64,000 nucleotides of DNA from Candidatus Gastranaerophilales bacterium (GCA_947587615.1 CANPYC010000003.1:1-64000), one strand, 5' to 3'; shown: positions 1 through 10,837, numbered from the stretch's first letter. Translations and numbers: made by a program. The notes: generated by a model not told the origin, from the sequence alone.

Positions 1-1
1 T

Positions 2-1570
2 ATATCTTTCTTTGCTTTTACGGCTACTCCAAAAAATAAAACCCTGCAATTATTCGGGGAAAAACAACAAGACGGAAGATACAGAGTGTTTCATATATAT
101 TCAATGAGACAGGCTATTGAAGAAGGCTTTATTTTAGATGTACTTCAAAATTACACAACTTATCAACAGTATTATAAAATTGCTAAAAAAATAAAAGGCG
201 ACCCTGAATATGATAAAGCAAAGGCTGCAAGAGCGGTTTCAAAATTTGAAAGTCTGCACCCTCATAATATTGCACAAAAAACAGCAATTATTATAGAACA
301 TTTTAGAAATATTACAAAAAAGAAAATAGATGGACGTGCAAAAGCAATGGTCGTAACCGCTTCAAGGCTTCATGCAGTCAGGTATTTATTTGCTTTTAGA
401 GATTACATAAAAGCTCATAATTATAATGATTTAGATGTTTTAGTAGCTTTTTCGGGCAGTCTTGAAGATAACGGGCAGGAATATACCGAAGAAAAAATCA
501 ACGGAATAAAAGAAAATCAGCTAAAACAATATTTCCATGATGATTATAACATGCTTATTGTTGCCGAAAAATATCAAACAGGGTTTGATGAACCGCTATT
601 ACATACAATGTTTGTTGATAAAAAATTAAACGGCGTAAAAGCAGTTCAGACTCTATCAAGATTAAATAGGACAACAAGAGGTAAAGAAGATACTTTTGTT
701 CTTGATTTTGCAAATACTCAAGATGAAATTCGACAAGCATTTCAACCGTATTATGAAACAACGGTTTTAGAAAAAGAAACAGACCCTAATTCTATTTATA
801 AAATAAAAAATAAACTTGATGATTTTCATGTATATCAATATAGCGAAGTTGAAAATTTTGCTAAAAAATTCTATCAAAAAACAATTCCAACACTTGATAC
901 CTTATCGGCTATTTTAAAACCTGCGCAAGAAAGATATGAGGCTTTAGAAGACAAGCAAAAAGACGAGTTTAAATCATTATTACACTCATTTAACAGAATT
1001 TATTCTTTTGTAATTCAAGTAGTAAGAATGTTTGATAAAGATATGCAAAAACTTTATGTTTATACAAAATATTTATCAAAAGCAATAATTAATAATAGTC
1101 CGGAAAAAATTAATTTGAATGATGCACTTTTACTTGAATATTATAAATTGCAAAAAACAGCCGAAGGAACTATCGCTCTTCAAGAACAAGAAGGATATCT
1201 TCCGCCCGTGTCAGGCAGCTCAGCAGGAAATAACAAAGAAAAGGACACATTATCTGAAATTATTGATAAATTTAATAAAAAATTCGGAACATCATTTACA
1301 AAATTGGACAGAGTTTTAAACGATTTCAAACAGGATATATTGAATGATGAACAAATATCAGCCGCAGGCAAAAAAGGAGATAAAACCGCATTTAATACGC
1401 TTTATGAGAAAAAATTTCCTGAAATTGCAATAAACAGATATGAAGAAGCAATGAAAGAAAATAAAGAAACAGATACTTTCTTTAAAAATCTGTTTGAAAA
1501 TTCCGATAAACTTAAATTTGTTAAAGAATTATTACTGAGCGAAATATATAATGAATTGAGGAATAAATAA
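2..1570 (+). CDS. Type I restriction endonuclease subunit R, C-terminal part (5' end outside window)
   Basis: Frame is open upstream of the listed GTG at 86: ISFFAFTATPKNKTLQLFGEK (helicase FTATP motif), then YQTGFDEP...QTLSRLNRTTRGKEDTFVLDFAN typical of HsdR helicase C-terminus. Confidence 0.85.
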   Translation: MSFFAFTATPKNKTLQLFGEKQQDGRYRVFHIYSMRQAIEEGFILDVLQNYTTYQQYYKIAKKIKGDPEYDKAKAARAVSKFESLHPHNIAQKTAIIIEHFRNITKKKIDGRAKAMVVTASRLHAVRYLFAFRDYIKAHNYNDLDVLVAFSGSLEDNGQEYTEEKINGIKENQLKQYFHDDYNMLIVAEKYQTGFDEPLLHTMFVDKKLNGVKAVQTLSRLNRTTRGKEDTFVLDFANTQDEIRQAFQPYYETTVLEKETDPNSIYKIKNKLDDFHVYQYSEVENFAKKFYQKTIPTLDTLSAILKPAQERYEALEDKQKDEFKSLLHSFNRIYSFVIQVVRMFDKDMQKLYVYTKYLSKAIINNSPEKINLNDALLLEYYKLQKTAEGTIALQEQEGYLPPVSGSSAGNNKEKDTLSEIIDKFNKKFGTSFTKLDRVLNDFKQDILNDEQISAAGKKGDKTAFNTLYEKKFPEIAINRYEEAMKENKETDTFFKNLFENSDKLKFVKELLLSEIYNELRNK

Positions 1571-1625
1571 TAACAAAATTATATAAATATTAAAACGTCA
1601 AAAGATAGCCATATAGAACATTGAT

Positions 1626-1654
1626 TTGCATTGCATTAAAAAAACAAGTATAAT
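1626..1654 (+). promoter_or_regulatory. Putative sigma70-type promoter TTGCAT-N17-TATAAT for the radical SAM operon
   Basis: -35 at 1626-1631, -10 at 1649-1654, 17-nt spacer, upstream of the first operon gene. Confidence 0.6.
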
Positions 1655-1682
1655 TTTAGTGTAACAAGTTAAGTAGCAGGAA

Positions 1683-2354
1683 GTGAATCAGAGGTTTTTT
1701 AATATATATCAATATATTGCTGTGCTTATTTTTTTCCCGCTTGCGTTTTATTTGTGGCATAGGGAATTAGCAGATATTACTTATGTAATCTTAATATTAA
1801 GTTTACCTGTTATAACAGCATATATAGTTCCTGCTGTCGGGACTAATATTACAAAATTATGGGAATTTAACAATAAAAAATTTATGATAGGTAAATTTAG
1901 GCTATACCATGGCTTTGTATTGGGTTCTGTTACAAGTATTTTTGGATATTTTATATATAAAGTTTCGCCCCTTTGGACTAATATGACAAATGCTTTTATA
2001 ATTTCTCTTTTGGGTGGAGCTTTCATTGCTTTTTGGAATGTAATTTATGATATTCATGCGGTTAAATGCGGTTTTATTGTTGTAAATAACAAAAGTGCTT
2101 ATGAAAAAAAATCAGCCCATGAAATTGTTTTTGAATATGCACCTGTATATTTTTATTGTTTTGGTTTTATCTATTGTTTTTATATAAAACTTATTGAATA
2201 TTTCATTGATAAACCAATGAACAATTATTTTTGGACGGTTATTGTATTTGCGCATTTAGCTTCAATTTTTATACCGACATTAATTTATGCAATTTTTTCA
2301 AAAAAAATAAACGGATATTGGGGAATTGGCAGATACAAGGAGAATGATAAATGA
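1683..2354 (+). CDS. Polytopic integral membrane protein, function unknown
   Basis: Multiple hydrophobic helices; 3' end overlaps the next ORF. Confidence 0.7.
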   Translation: MNQRFFNIYQYIAVLIFFPLAFYLWHRELADITYVILILSLPVITAYIVPAVGTNITKLWEFNNKKFMIGKFRLYHGFVLGSVTSIFGYFIYKVSPLWTNMTNAFIISLLGGAFIAFWNVIYDIHAVKCGFIVVNNKSAYEKKSAHEIVFEYAPVYFYCFGFIYCFYIKLIEYFIDKPMNNYFWTVIVFAHLASIFIPTLIYAIFSKKINGYWGIGRYKENDK

Positions 2355-3658
2355 AAATAGCTTTTATTCGCCCGAGTATGTTTGGTTCTGCTTCAAAAGA
2401 TGCAATGTATCCGTTGGTTTTTGGTATTGTAAAATCATTAACTCCCGATGATTTTGATATTGTTTTTTATGATGAGCGAATTGAAAAAATTCCCGATATA
2501 ATTGACGCTGATGTTGTAGCATTAAGTGTTGAAACATTTAGCGCTAAAAGAGCTTATAAATTGTCTAAAAAATATATGGTGCAAGGTAAAAAGGTAATAA
2601 TGGGCGGTTTTCACCCGAGCGCTTGCCCTGATGAAGCGATTACTTATTGTAATAGCGTTATAATTGGAGAAATTGAAAATATTTGGGCAAGTGTTTTAGA
2701 AGATTTAAAAAACGGAAATTTAAAACAAATATATAAAGCTGAAAAATTAGCGGATTTATCAAAAATTAAATACGATTATTCGGTTTTTAAAGGCAAAAAA
2801 TATAATAAAATCGCTCTTGTACAATTTTCAAGAGGGTGCAGGTTTGCTTGCGAATTTTGCAGCGTCCATGCATTTTTTAAAAATTCAATTCGAACAAAAC
2901 CTATTGATGATATTCTTAATGAATTAAAAGAAATAAAAGAAAATGTAATATTTTTTATTGATGATAATTTATTTTCTAACGAGCAAGAAGCGCAAAAGCT
3001 TTTTGAGAGTTTAATTCCTCTAAAAAAGAAATGGGCATGCCAGATAAGTATTGATGCAGCAAAAAATCAAGACTTGCTTAAACTTATGAAAAAGGCAGGG
3101 TGCGCTCTTGTTTTAATCGGGTTTGAATCTTTAAATATTGATAATTTAAAGCAGATGGGTAAAGGCGCAAATATTAAATATAACGATTATAAGACGGTTA
3201 TTAAAAATATTTATAGCGCAGGGATAATGATTTATGGAACATTTGTTATAGGTTATGATAATGACACAAAAGACACGGCAAAAAATTTAATGAACTTTGC
3301 GCTTGAAAATAAATTTGCAATTGCAAATTTTAATCCCTTAATGCCAATGCCCGGGACTAGGTTATATGAAAGATTAAAAGAAGAAAACAGGCTAATTTAT
3401 GATAAATGGTGGCTTGATGATAACTACAGATACGGCGATGCTATGTTGAAACCTAAAAACATGAGCGAAGAAGAATTAATGCAAAGCTGTAAATGTGCCA
3501 GATACGAATTTAATTCTTATAGAAATATTTTTAGAAGATTATTAAATTTTAAATCAAATTGCGCAAATTTTACTAATCTTATTTTATTTTTGTGCGCCAA
3601 TTTAATATCAAAATCGGAAATACATACAAAACAAGGGAAAAAATTAGGCGGTGAGTAG
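2351..3658 (+). CDS. B12-binding-domain-type radical SAM protein (paralog 1)
   Basis: SRGCRFACEFC (CX3CX2C) after an N-terminal Rossmann-like region ending KKVIMGGFHPSACPDEA; LIGFESLN and PMPGTRLYERL motifs. Confidence 0.9.
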   Translation: MKIAFIRPSMFGSASKDAMYPLVFGIVKSLTPDDFDIVFYDERIEKIPDIIDADVVALSVETFSAKRAYKLSKKYMVQGKKVIMGGFHPSACPDEAITYCNSVIIGEIENIWASVLEDLKNGNLKQIYKAEKLADLSKIKYDYSVFKGKKYNKIALVQFSRGCRFACEFCSVHAFFKNSIRTKPIDDILNELKEIKENVIFFIDDNLFSNEQEAQKLFESLIPLKKKWACQISIDAAKNQDLLKLMKKAGCALVLIGFESLNIDNLKQMGKGANIKYNDYKTVIKNIYSAGIMIYGTFVIGYDNDTKDTAKNLMNFALENKFAIANFNPLMPMPGTRLYERLKEENRLIYDKWWLDDNYRYGDAMLKPKNMSEEELMQSCKCARYEFNSYRNIFRRLLNFKSNCANFTNLILFLCANLISKSEIHTKQGKKLGGE

Positions 3659-5030
3659 CGATTTAAAAATAGCATTAATAAAACCGACAATCGGAACAAA
3701 ACTTCATTCTTTATATATTGATGAAGGGAGAATGGAGCCTTTATCACTCGGCGTTTTGGCGGGGCTTCTTGATGATTATGCACAAATTTCTCTTTATGAT
3801 GACAGGATGGAAAAAATCCAATATGATAAACCTTTTGATATAGCAATGATTACCGTTGAAACTTATACGGCAAAAAGAGCCTATGAAATATCGGAAGAAT
3901 TTAAAAAGAGAAATGTTACGGTTATAATGGGCGGAATGCACGCAAGATTAATCCCTGAAGAAGTGCTTGAACATTGCGATTGCGTAATGCTTGGTGACGG
4001 GGAAAATATTATTGAAAAAGTTATAGAAGATTTTAAAAATAATAATCTTCAAAGAATATATGATGGTAAAGTTGCGCTTGAGCCTCAAAAAGGTTTTTTT
4101 CCAAGGCGAGATTTATACAAAGGAAAAGGTTATCTTCCAATTTCTTTATTACAGTTTTCAAGAGGCTGTGTGTATAATTGCAACTATTGCGCCGTGAGCA
4201 GATATTTTGACAGACGCCATTTCACAAGAAGCGTTGATGAGGTTATAAAAGAAATAGAATTTCAAAACAGAAAGTTTTTATTTTTTGTTGATGATAATTT
4301 TGTCGCTAATAAAGAAAAAGCAAAAGAACTTTTAAGAGCTTTAATCCCATTAAAGGTTTATTGGGTCAGCCAAGGCAGTATTGATATGCTCTATGATGAT
4401 GAATTAATGGAGCTCATTGTTAAATCGGGCGGTATGGGTTTTGTTATGGGCTTTGAATCGATTAATGAAGCAAGCCTTGATTATATGGGAAAAAAGGTTA
4501 ATAAATTAAAAGGATTTGATAAATTCAAATGGGAAATAGAAAGATTAAGATATTGGGGACTTCAAACCTGGGCTGCTTTTACAATCGGGCATGATAGCGA
4601 TACAATTGAAAGTATAAAAGCAACTTGCGATTTTTCAATTCAGAATAAATTTACTTTTGCGGCGTTTAATATTTTAATGCCTTATCCCAACACTCCTTTA
4701 TATAATCAGCTCAAAGAAGAAAACAGGCTCTTATACGGCGGTAAATGGTGGCTTGATGATACATACCGATTTAATAATGCTGCTTTTATTCCAAAAAATA
4801 TGACACCTGATGAATTAACGGATGTCGGGTTTTATTGCAGGAATGAATTTAATAAACCGTCTTCATTACTGTATCGTATGTTTGAACCTCACACAAACTT
4901 AGCTTCATTCCATAGATTTATCACATATTGGATTTATAACCCCCTATTCAGAAAAGAAGTTTATAAAAAACAAGGTATGCTCTTTGGTTTAAAGAGATAT
5001 TTAGAAAGGAATAACAGTGCTGAAAGGTAG
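3651..5030 (+). CDS. B12-binding-domain-type radical SAM protein (paralog 2)
   Basis: SRGCVYNCNYC; VIMGGMHARLIPEE; GFESINEASLDYMGKK; GTG start. Confidence 0.9.
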   Translation: MSSDLKIALIKPTIGTKLHSLYIDEGRMEPLSLGVLAGLLDDYAQISLYDDRMEKIQYDKPFDIAMITVETYTAKRAYEISEEFKKRNVTVIMGGMHARLIPEEVLEHCDCVMLGDGENIIEKVIEDFKNNNLQRIYDGKVALEPQKGFFPRRDLYKGKGYLPISLLQFSRGCVYNCNYCAVSRYFDRRHFTRSVDEVIKEIEFQNRKFLFFVDDNFVANKEKAKELLRALIPLKVYWVSQGSIDMLYDDELMELIVKSGGMGFVMGFESINEASLDYMGKKVNKLKGFDKFKWEIERLRYWGLQTWAAFTIGHDSDTIESIKATCDFSIQNKFTFAAFNILMPYPNTPLYNQLKEENRLLYGGKWWLDDTYRFNNAAFIPKNMTPDELTDVGFYCRNEFNKPSSLLYRMFEPHTNLASFHRFITYWIYNPLFRKEVYKKQGMLFGLKRYLERNNSAER

Positions 5031-5718
5031 AGTATACCGGTTAGATGAAATAACTCAAAGTGATATTAATTCAATGTATGAATTAATGGCAATGTATTAT
5101 GATAATTTAAAAAAAGAAAATTTTATCTCGGATTTAGAAAAAAAGAGCCGATTAATTATCCTAAAAGATAATGATAATCAAATAAAAGGCTTTACAACAA
5201 TTGTTTTATATGACGCAACAATAGAAAACATAAAAATAAAATTGCTTTTTTCGGGTGATACCATTATTCATAAGGACTATTGGTCAAATAATGATTTAGC
5301 GCAGGTTTGGATAAAAAATGCGCTTGAGCTTAAAAAAGGGTTTGATGAAAAACTATACTGGCTTTTAATATCAAAAGGCTATAAAACCTATAAATATTTA
5401 TCTGCTTTTTATAAAGAATTTTATCCTAAGTATGACAAACAAACACCGAATTTTGAACAAAAAATCATTGATTTTTTTGGCGAGAAATTCTATTCAAAAT
5501 ACTATGATAAAAAAACAGGTATTATTAAGATGAATAAAACAAAAGATTATCTGAAAGAAGAATATTCAAAAATCCCTAAAGAAAAATTAACGGATAAAAA
5601 TATAGAATTTTTTGTACACAAAAACCCTCTTTATTATAAGGGAAATGAACTTGTCTGTGTAGCTGAACTTGATGAAAACAATTTGAATAAGGCGGGAAAA
5701 CGTGTACTTGGAATATAA
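5017..5718 (+). CDS. GNAT-like/unknown protein in the radical SAM operon
   Basis: Intact 233-aa ORF overlapping both neighbours; weak GNAT-like N-terminus (RLIILKDNDNQIKGFTTIVLYD). Confidence 0.55.
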   Translation: MLKGRVYRLDEITQSDINSMYELMAMYYDNLKKENFISDLEKKSRLIILKDNDNQIKGFTTIVLYDATIENIKIKLLFSGDTIIHKDYWSNNDLAQVWIKNALELKKGFDEKLYWLLISKGYKTYKYLSAFYKEFYPKYDKQTPNFEQKIIDFFGEKFYSKYYDKKTGIIKMNKTKDYLKEEYSKIPKEKLTDKNIEFFVHKNPLYYKGNELVCVAELDENNLNKAGKRVLGI

Positions 5719-7147
5719 AAAATTATTTGAAAATACAAGAAAAGACTTTTTATCCGCAATAAATAGCATTGATAAAATTCAATTTGATATTTTAAAAAAA
5801 ATATTGAATGATAATTCAAATACAAAATATGGTGAAAAATATAAATTTGAAAAAATTCAAAATATTTCGCAATATCAAAACGAAGTCCCAACAACTGTTT
5901 ATGAAGATTACCGCCCCTATATAAACGAAATAATGCGAGGTGAAAAAAATATCTTAACTTATGAAGATGTAATTTTGCTTGAACCCACAAGCGGCTCAAG
6001 CGGAAGCGCAAAACTTATTCCCTATACAAAAAGCCTTAAAAAAGCATTCAATAACGGAATCAAACCCTGGTTGAGTGATTTATTTTTAAATTATCCTGAT
6101 ATTATTAATCTTCCTATGTATTGGTCAATATCTCCTAATGTTAAACAGGATATTATAAAATCAAAAGTTAAAATCGGGTTTGAAAATGACCTTGATTATC
6201 TTGAAGATGATTTTGCTCAAATTATTAAAAAAAATATTGTAGTACCGCCAATTTTAAATAATAAAGAGGATTTTATTAAAACAAGCGCAGATTTTCTTTC
6301 AAAAATTAATAATCTTGGGCTTATTTCAATTTGGAGTCCGACATTATTAATGCTTTTTGTTGAAAAATTAAAAGATAAACCAAAAAATATATGGAAAGAA
6401 TTAAAGCTCATTAGCGCTTGGGATGATAGTAATTCTCAAATGTATTTTGAAAAATTAAAAACATTATTTCCCGATGTAAAATTTCAAGGTAAAGGACTAT
6501 TATCAACAGAAGCAATAATTACAATACCCATTTTAAATATCGGTAAATTGCCTTGTATAAATTCTCATTTTTTTGAATTTTTTGATATTGAAACAAGCAA
6601 AATAAAGCTGCTCAATGAACTTGAAAAAGGAAAAAATTATAGAGTAATCGTAACCACTCAAGGCGGTCTATACAGATATAATACAAATGACATTATTAAC
6701 GTATATGATTTTTATAATAATTGCCCGCTTTTAAAATTTATCTCAAGAGGAGATAATATTTCTGATTATTTTGGAGAAAAACTCAATGAAGCATTTGTTT
6801 TAGACATAATAAAATCACTTAAACTTGACAGTATAGCGGATTTTTGTATGTTTGCGCCATATACAAATAGGGAAAACTTTTATTATGTTTTATATCTTGA
6901 AACAGATAAAACAATTAATTTAAAAGAAATTGAAGAAAAATTTGAAGAAAAGTTATTAATGAATTTTCATTATAAATACGCAAGAAAACTTAATCAATTA
7001 AAACATTTTAGAATTATTAAAGTAAAAAATGCAATTTTGCGCTATAGTGAAATATGTCAAAACAGAGGTCAAAAGGCAGGAGACATCAAGCCAAGGATTT
7101 TTTCAAATTGTATTAGCTGGAATTTTGAAGAGGATTTTGAAAGATGA
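5702..7147 (+). CDS. GH3-family acyl-adenylate-forming / acyl-amido synthetase-like protein
   Basis: NTKYGEKYKFEKI...YQNEVPTTVYEDYRPYI...LLEPTSGSSGSAKLIPYT (GH3 ATP-binding motif) and RVIVTTQGGLYRYNTND. Confidence 0.85.
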   Translation: MYLEYKKLFENTRKDFLSAINSIDKIQFDILKKILNDNSNTKYGEKYKFEKIQNISQYQNEVPTTVYEDYRPYINEIMRGEKNILTYEDVILLEPTSGSSGSAKLIPYTKSLKKAFNNGIKPWLSDLFLNYPDIINLPMYWSISPNVKQDIIKSKVKIGFENDLDYLEDDFAQIIKKNIVVPPILNNKEDFIKTSADFLSKINNLGLISIWSPTLLMLFVEKLKDKPKNIWKELKLISAWDDSNSQMYFEKLKTLFPDVKFQGKGLLSTEAIITIPILNIGKLPCINSHFFEFFDIETSKIKLLNELEKGKNYRVIVTTQGGLYRYNTNDIINVYDFYNNCPLLKFISRGDNISDYFGEKLNEAFVLDIIKSLKLDSIADFCMFAPYTNRENFYYVLYLETDKTINLKEIEEKFEEKLLMNFHYKYARKLNQLKHFRIIKVKNAILRYSEICQNRGQKAGDIKPRIFSNCISWNFEEDFER

Positions 7148-8475
7148 AAATAGTTTTTATATCACCGGCAGGTGCAATGCACAGGTATAACGGGAGCTTT
7201 AAAAAAGCGCTGCATTATGCCCCTATGACAGTTCCTACTCTTGCTTCACTAATTCCACAAGAGCTTAATGCGGAAGTTAAATTTTATGATGAAACGGTTG
7301 AAAAAATCCCTTTGGATATTGAAGCCGATATAATTTCAATTACCGCTATAACGGGAACCGCTTCAAGAGCCTATGCTTGGGCTGATTACTACAGGAAAAG
7401 AGGAATAAAAGTATTTTTAGGCGGAGTTCATCCTTCTTTAAGACCCGACGAAGCAAGAGCTCATTGCGACGTTTTATTCAGAGGTTTAGGGGATTATACG
7501 TTTCCTCAAGCGCTTTTAGATTATAAAAACGGGTGTTTAAAAAGCGAATATTGTGACTATGAAAGCAAATCCATTGCAAACAGACCACTTCCAAGACGTG
7601 ATTTATTAAAGAAAAATTCTTATGTTACATATAATACAATGGAGGTAATAAGAGGCTGTCCTCATCATTGTTCTTTTTGTGCTTATCCTGCGGCATTTGG
7701 AAGAAATATATTATATCGCCCGATAGATGATGTTATTGATGAAATGAAAACTCTAAAGGGCAGAGAAGTATTATTCCCCGATGTAAACCTTATAAGTGAT
7801 ATAAATTATGCTAAAAACCTTTTTAGAGCAATGATACCATTAAAGAAAATGTGGTTTGGTCTAACGACATCCGCTGTTGTACTTGATAAAGAATTAATGA
7901 ACCTGCTTCAAAAAAGCGGCTGTAGGGGCTTATTAATCGGGTTTGAATCGATTAATCAAAAGGCGCAAGCTTTTGTAAATAAGGGTGTTAATAAAACGTC
8001 AAACTATGAATTATTAATGAAACAGCTTCATGATATAGGGGTAACCGTCAACGGATGTTTTGCTTTTGGCGGAGATGAAGATGATAAAGACGTTTTTGAA
8101 AAGACGGTGGAAGCTGTTCAAAAATTAAAAATAGATTTACCGAGATATTCAATTATAACACCGTTTCCAGGTACACCTTTTTATAATGATTTAATTGCGC
8201 AAAATAGAATCATAGAAACGGAAAACGCTATGTATGATGTTGAACATGTCTGTTTTCAGCCTAAAAATATGAGTGTTGAAGAACTCTACCAAGGTATTGA
8301 TTGGGCTTGGAAAGAAACTTATAAACCGTCTAATATAGTGCATAGGCTTGGTTTTAAGCCTGATAAAATGTTTTTTATAAAATATGCAACAAATTTTGCA
8401 TATATGCACTGGGCAGACAAATTTAGGGCGTATACAAAAGAAAGACTATGTGATAACAGCGATATTCCGCTATAA
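7144..8475 (+). CDS. B12-binding-domain-type radical SAM protein (paralog 3)
   Basis: IRGCPHHCSFC; KVFLGGVHPSLRPDEA; LIGFESINQ. Confidence 0.9.
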   Translation: MKIVFISPAGAMHRYNGSFKKALHYAPMTVPTLASLIPQELNAEVKFYDETVEKIPLDIEADIISITAITGTASRAYAWADYYRKRGIKVFLGGVHPSLRPDEARAHCDVLFRGLGDYTFPQALLDYKNGCLKSEYCDYESKSIANRPLPRRDLLKKNSYVTYNTMEVIRGCPHHCSFCAYPAAFGRNILYRPIDDVIDEMKTLKGREVLFPDVNLISDINYAKNLFRAMIPLKKMWFGLTTSAVVLDKELMNLLQKSGCRGLLIGFESINQKAQAFVNKGVNKTSNYELLMKQLHDIGVTVNGCFAFGGDEDDKDVFEKTVEAVQKLKIDLPRYSIITPFPGTPFYNDLIAQNRIIETENAMYDVEHVCFQPKNMSVEELYQGIDWAWKETYKPSNIVHRLGFKPDKMFFIKYATNFAYMHWADKFRAYTKERLCDNSDIPL

Positions 8476-8487
8476 AGAAGGTAATTT

Positions 8488-9825
8488 ATGAAAATTCTTT
8501 TTATAACTCCTGCAATTGGCAAAAAAGATAATGAAAAATATATAGGCACCTGGAAAATGGAGCCTTTAACAGTTGCTACCTTAAAATCATTGACTCCTAA
8601 AAATATTGAAACTTTCTTTTTTGATGACAGGATTGAAAATATTAACTATAATATTGACGTTGATTTAGTTTCAATAAGTGTTGAGACTTATACAGCTCAC
8701 AGAGCCTATATTATAGCCGATACCTTCAGAAAATCAGGTAAAAAAGTAATACTCGGAGGCTATCACGTTCAGGCAATTCCCGATGAAGCATTGGAACATG
8801 CTGATTCTATTGTAATCGGTAACGCTGAATGTATCTGGGAAAAGGTTTTAGAAGATTTTCAAAATAATAATTTTAAAAAAATATACTATGGCGAAAACAA
8901 GTTTTCATCCATGACCCCCGATAGAAGCATATTCAAAGGAAAAAAATATCTTCCTTTATCGTTAATTGAAACAGGGAGAGGCTGCCCTAACAGGTGCGAA
9001 TTTTGTTCAATTACAACGTTTTATAATCATAAATACACAATAAGACCGATTGAAAAAATCATTGAAGAAATTAAACAATTAAAACCAAAGATGATATTTT
9101 TTGTTGATGATAATATTTGTGCTAATAAAGAACATTTAAAAGAATTATGCAGAGCTCTGATACCGCTTAAAATATCCTGGACATCTCAAACGGCACTTAA
9201 TGTTGCGCAGGATGATGAATTGTTAGATTTAATGGCAAAAAGCGGATGTAAAAATATCTTAATCGGCTTTGAATCGATGGATGAGAGAAATCTTGATCAG
9301 ATGAATAAAAGCTGGAATTATAAATTAGGCGAGACTGATAAATTAATTGAAAAGATACATAAAAAAGGTATAAGTATTTATGCTACGTTTTTATTCGGGT
9401 TTGATTTTGATAACCTCGCAAATTTTAGAAGAACAATAGATTTTGCGCTAAAACACAAATTCTTTTATGCAGCATTTAATCATCTTTTACCTTTCCCGGG
9501 TACTCCTTTATATCAGAGATTAAAAGATGAAAACAGGCTCTTATATGATAAATGGTGGCTCAAGGATGATTATAAATACGGAGATATTCCCTATAAACCC
9601 GCTGCTTTATCATATATGGAGTTAAGAAACTTTTGTGCGGACGCAAGAAGAGAATTTTTCAGTATCAAAAACATTATAAAAAGAGGAATAGCTCAATTCT
9701 TTAGAAACAAAGATTTATATTTATTGATGATATTTTTTACCCAAAATTTCAATTTAAGAAGAGAGATAGATGAAAAATTAAATCTGCCTGTCGGAAAGGG
9801 TCTTGATAATGTCATTTCAAAATAA
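8488..9825 (+). CDS. B12-binding-domain-type radical SAM protein (paralog 4)
   Basis: GRGCPNRCEFC; KVILGGYHVQAIPDEA; LIGFESMDERNLDQM; PFPGTPLYQRLKDENRLLYDKWW. Confidence 0.9.
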   Translation: MKILFITPAIGKKDNEKYIGTWKMEPLTVATLKSLTPKNIETFFFDDRIENINYNIDVDLVSISVETYTAHRAYIIADTFRKSGKKVILGGYHVQAIPDEALEHADSIVIGNAECIWEKVLEDFQNNNFKKIYYGENKFSSMTPDRSIFKGKKYLPLSLIETGRGCPNRCEFCSITTFYNHKYTIRPIEKIIEEIKQLKPKMIFFVDDNICANKEHLKELCRALIPLKISWTSQTALNVAQDDELLDLMAKSGCKNILIGFESMDERNLDQMNKSWNYKLGETDKLIEKIHKKGISIYATFLFGFDFDNLANFRRTIDFALKHKFFYAAFNHLLPFPGTPLYQRLKDENRLLYDKWWLKDDYKYGDIPYKPAALSYMELRNFCADARREFFSIKNIIKRGIAQFFRNKDLYLLMIFFTQNFNLRREIDEKLNLPVGKGLDNVISK

Positions 9826-10837
9826 AAAATATAAATATGAATTGGCAAAAGTCTCTGATGGTGAAGAAATATCAAATTTACTTGAAAAAACTGCTTTTAA
9901 AGGTGATATCAGCCTGATATATTCAAGGCGTCCCAATGCGGTTTTATCAATAAACAAAGATTGTGCGGCAAGTGCCGTTGTGATTGGTAAAGAAGTTGAT
10001 ACCGGCAGAATAAAAGGTGTAGGGGTTTGCCAGATATATAGAATGCTGGTAAATGACAAGTATGAAAATATTGCATACTTAGGCGGTTTTAGAATTGATA
10101 ATGACTCTTGCCTCAATATTGTTGAAGCGTATAAAATTCTTGAAAATTTTATCAAAGAAAACAACGTGAAATATACTTTTACTACAATTTTAGAAGATAA
10201 TATTTACGCTCAAAAAATGCTCACCAAAAAAAGAAAAATAATGCCATATTACCTTAAAACAGCCGATTTTACGGTTAATATTTTTGCAAAAAATCTAAAA
10301 TATAATACAAAATATACTGTTGAAAAAATTAAAGAACAAGAAAAACAAAAATTAATTGATTTTATTAATTTTTATTCTAAAGATAAGACTTTTTTCCCTG
10401 AAATTAATGATTTAGATAATTTTTATGCATTAAAAGATAATGAAGATAATATTTTAGCTTGCGGAAATTTATGGGAGCAGACGGATTATAAACAGTTGAT
10501 AATAAAAAAATATTCACTTAAATATAAAATTTTAAAAACAGTTTTTAATCCTGTTTTAAATTTTTTTTCATATCCAAAATTTCCAAATGAAAATGAAATT
10601 ATAAAATATGAAACACTTTCTTATGTTTTATATAGAGATGAAGAAATATTAGCGGATTTTATAAAACAGATGTCAAATAAAATAAAATATGATTTTTTTG
10701 TATATGGTAACACAAAGGAATTAAAAGAAATAAAACCTCCAATAAAGTATAGAAGTTTTGTTTACCTTGTTGATTGGGATAAAAATATTAATATAAAAGA
10801 TTTTAATAATATATATATGGAATGTGCGCTGTTATGA
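9809..10837 (+). CDS. GNAT-family N-acyltransferase-like protein
   Basis: KGDISLIYSRRPNAVLS...GRIKGVGVCQIYRMLV...IAYLGGFRI resembles a GNAT fold; ATG at 9809 preferred over TTG at 9803. Confidence 0.65.
   Translation: MSFQNKKYKYELAKVSDGEEISNLLEKTAFKGDISLIYSRRPNAVLSINKDCAASAVVIGKEVDTGRIKGVGVCQIYRMLVNDKYENIAYLGGFRIDNDSCLNIVEAYKILENFIKENNVKYTFTTILEDNIYAQKMLTKKRKIMPYYLKTADFTVNIFAKNLKYNTKYTVEKIKEQEKQKLIDFINFYSKDKTFFPEINDLDNFYALKDNEDNILACGNLWEQTDYKQLIIKKYSLKYKILKTVFNPVLNFFSYPKFPNENEIIKYETLSYVLYRDEEILADFIKQMSNKIKYDFFVYGNTKELKEIKPPIKYRSFVYLVDWDKNINIKDFNNIYMECALL

Noticed and set aside
1571-1682. Cobalamin riboswitch upstream of the radical SAM operon
   Set aside because: The ~110-nt gap is too short and shows no recognisable B12-box; only a promoter is supported.
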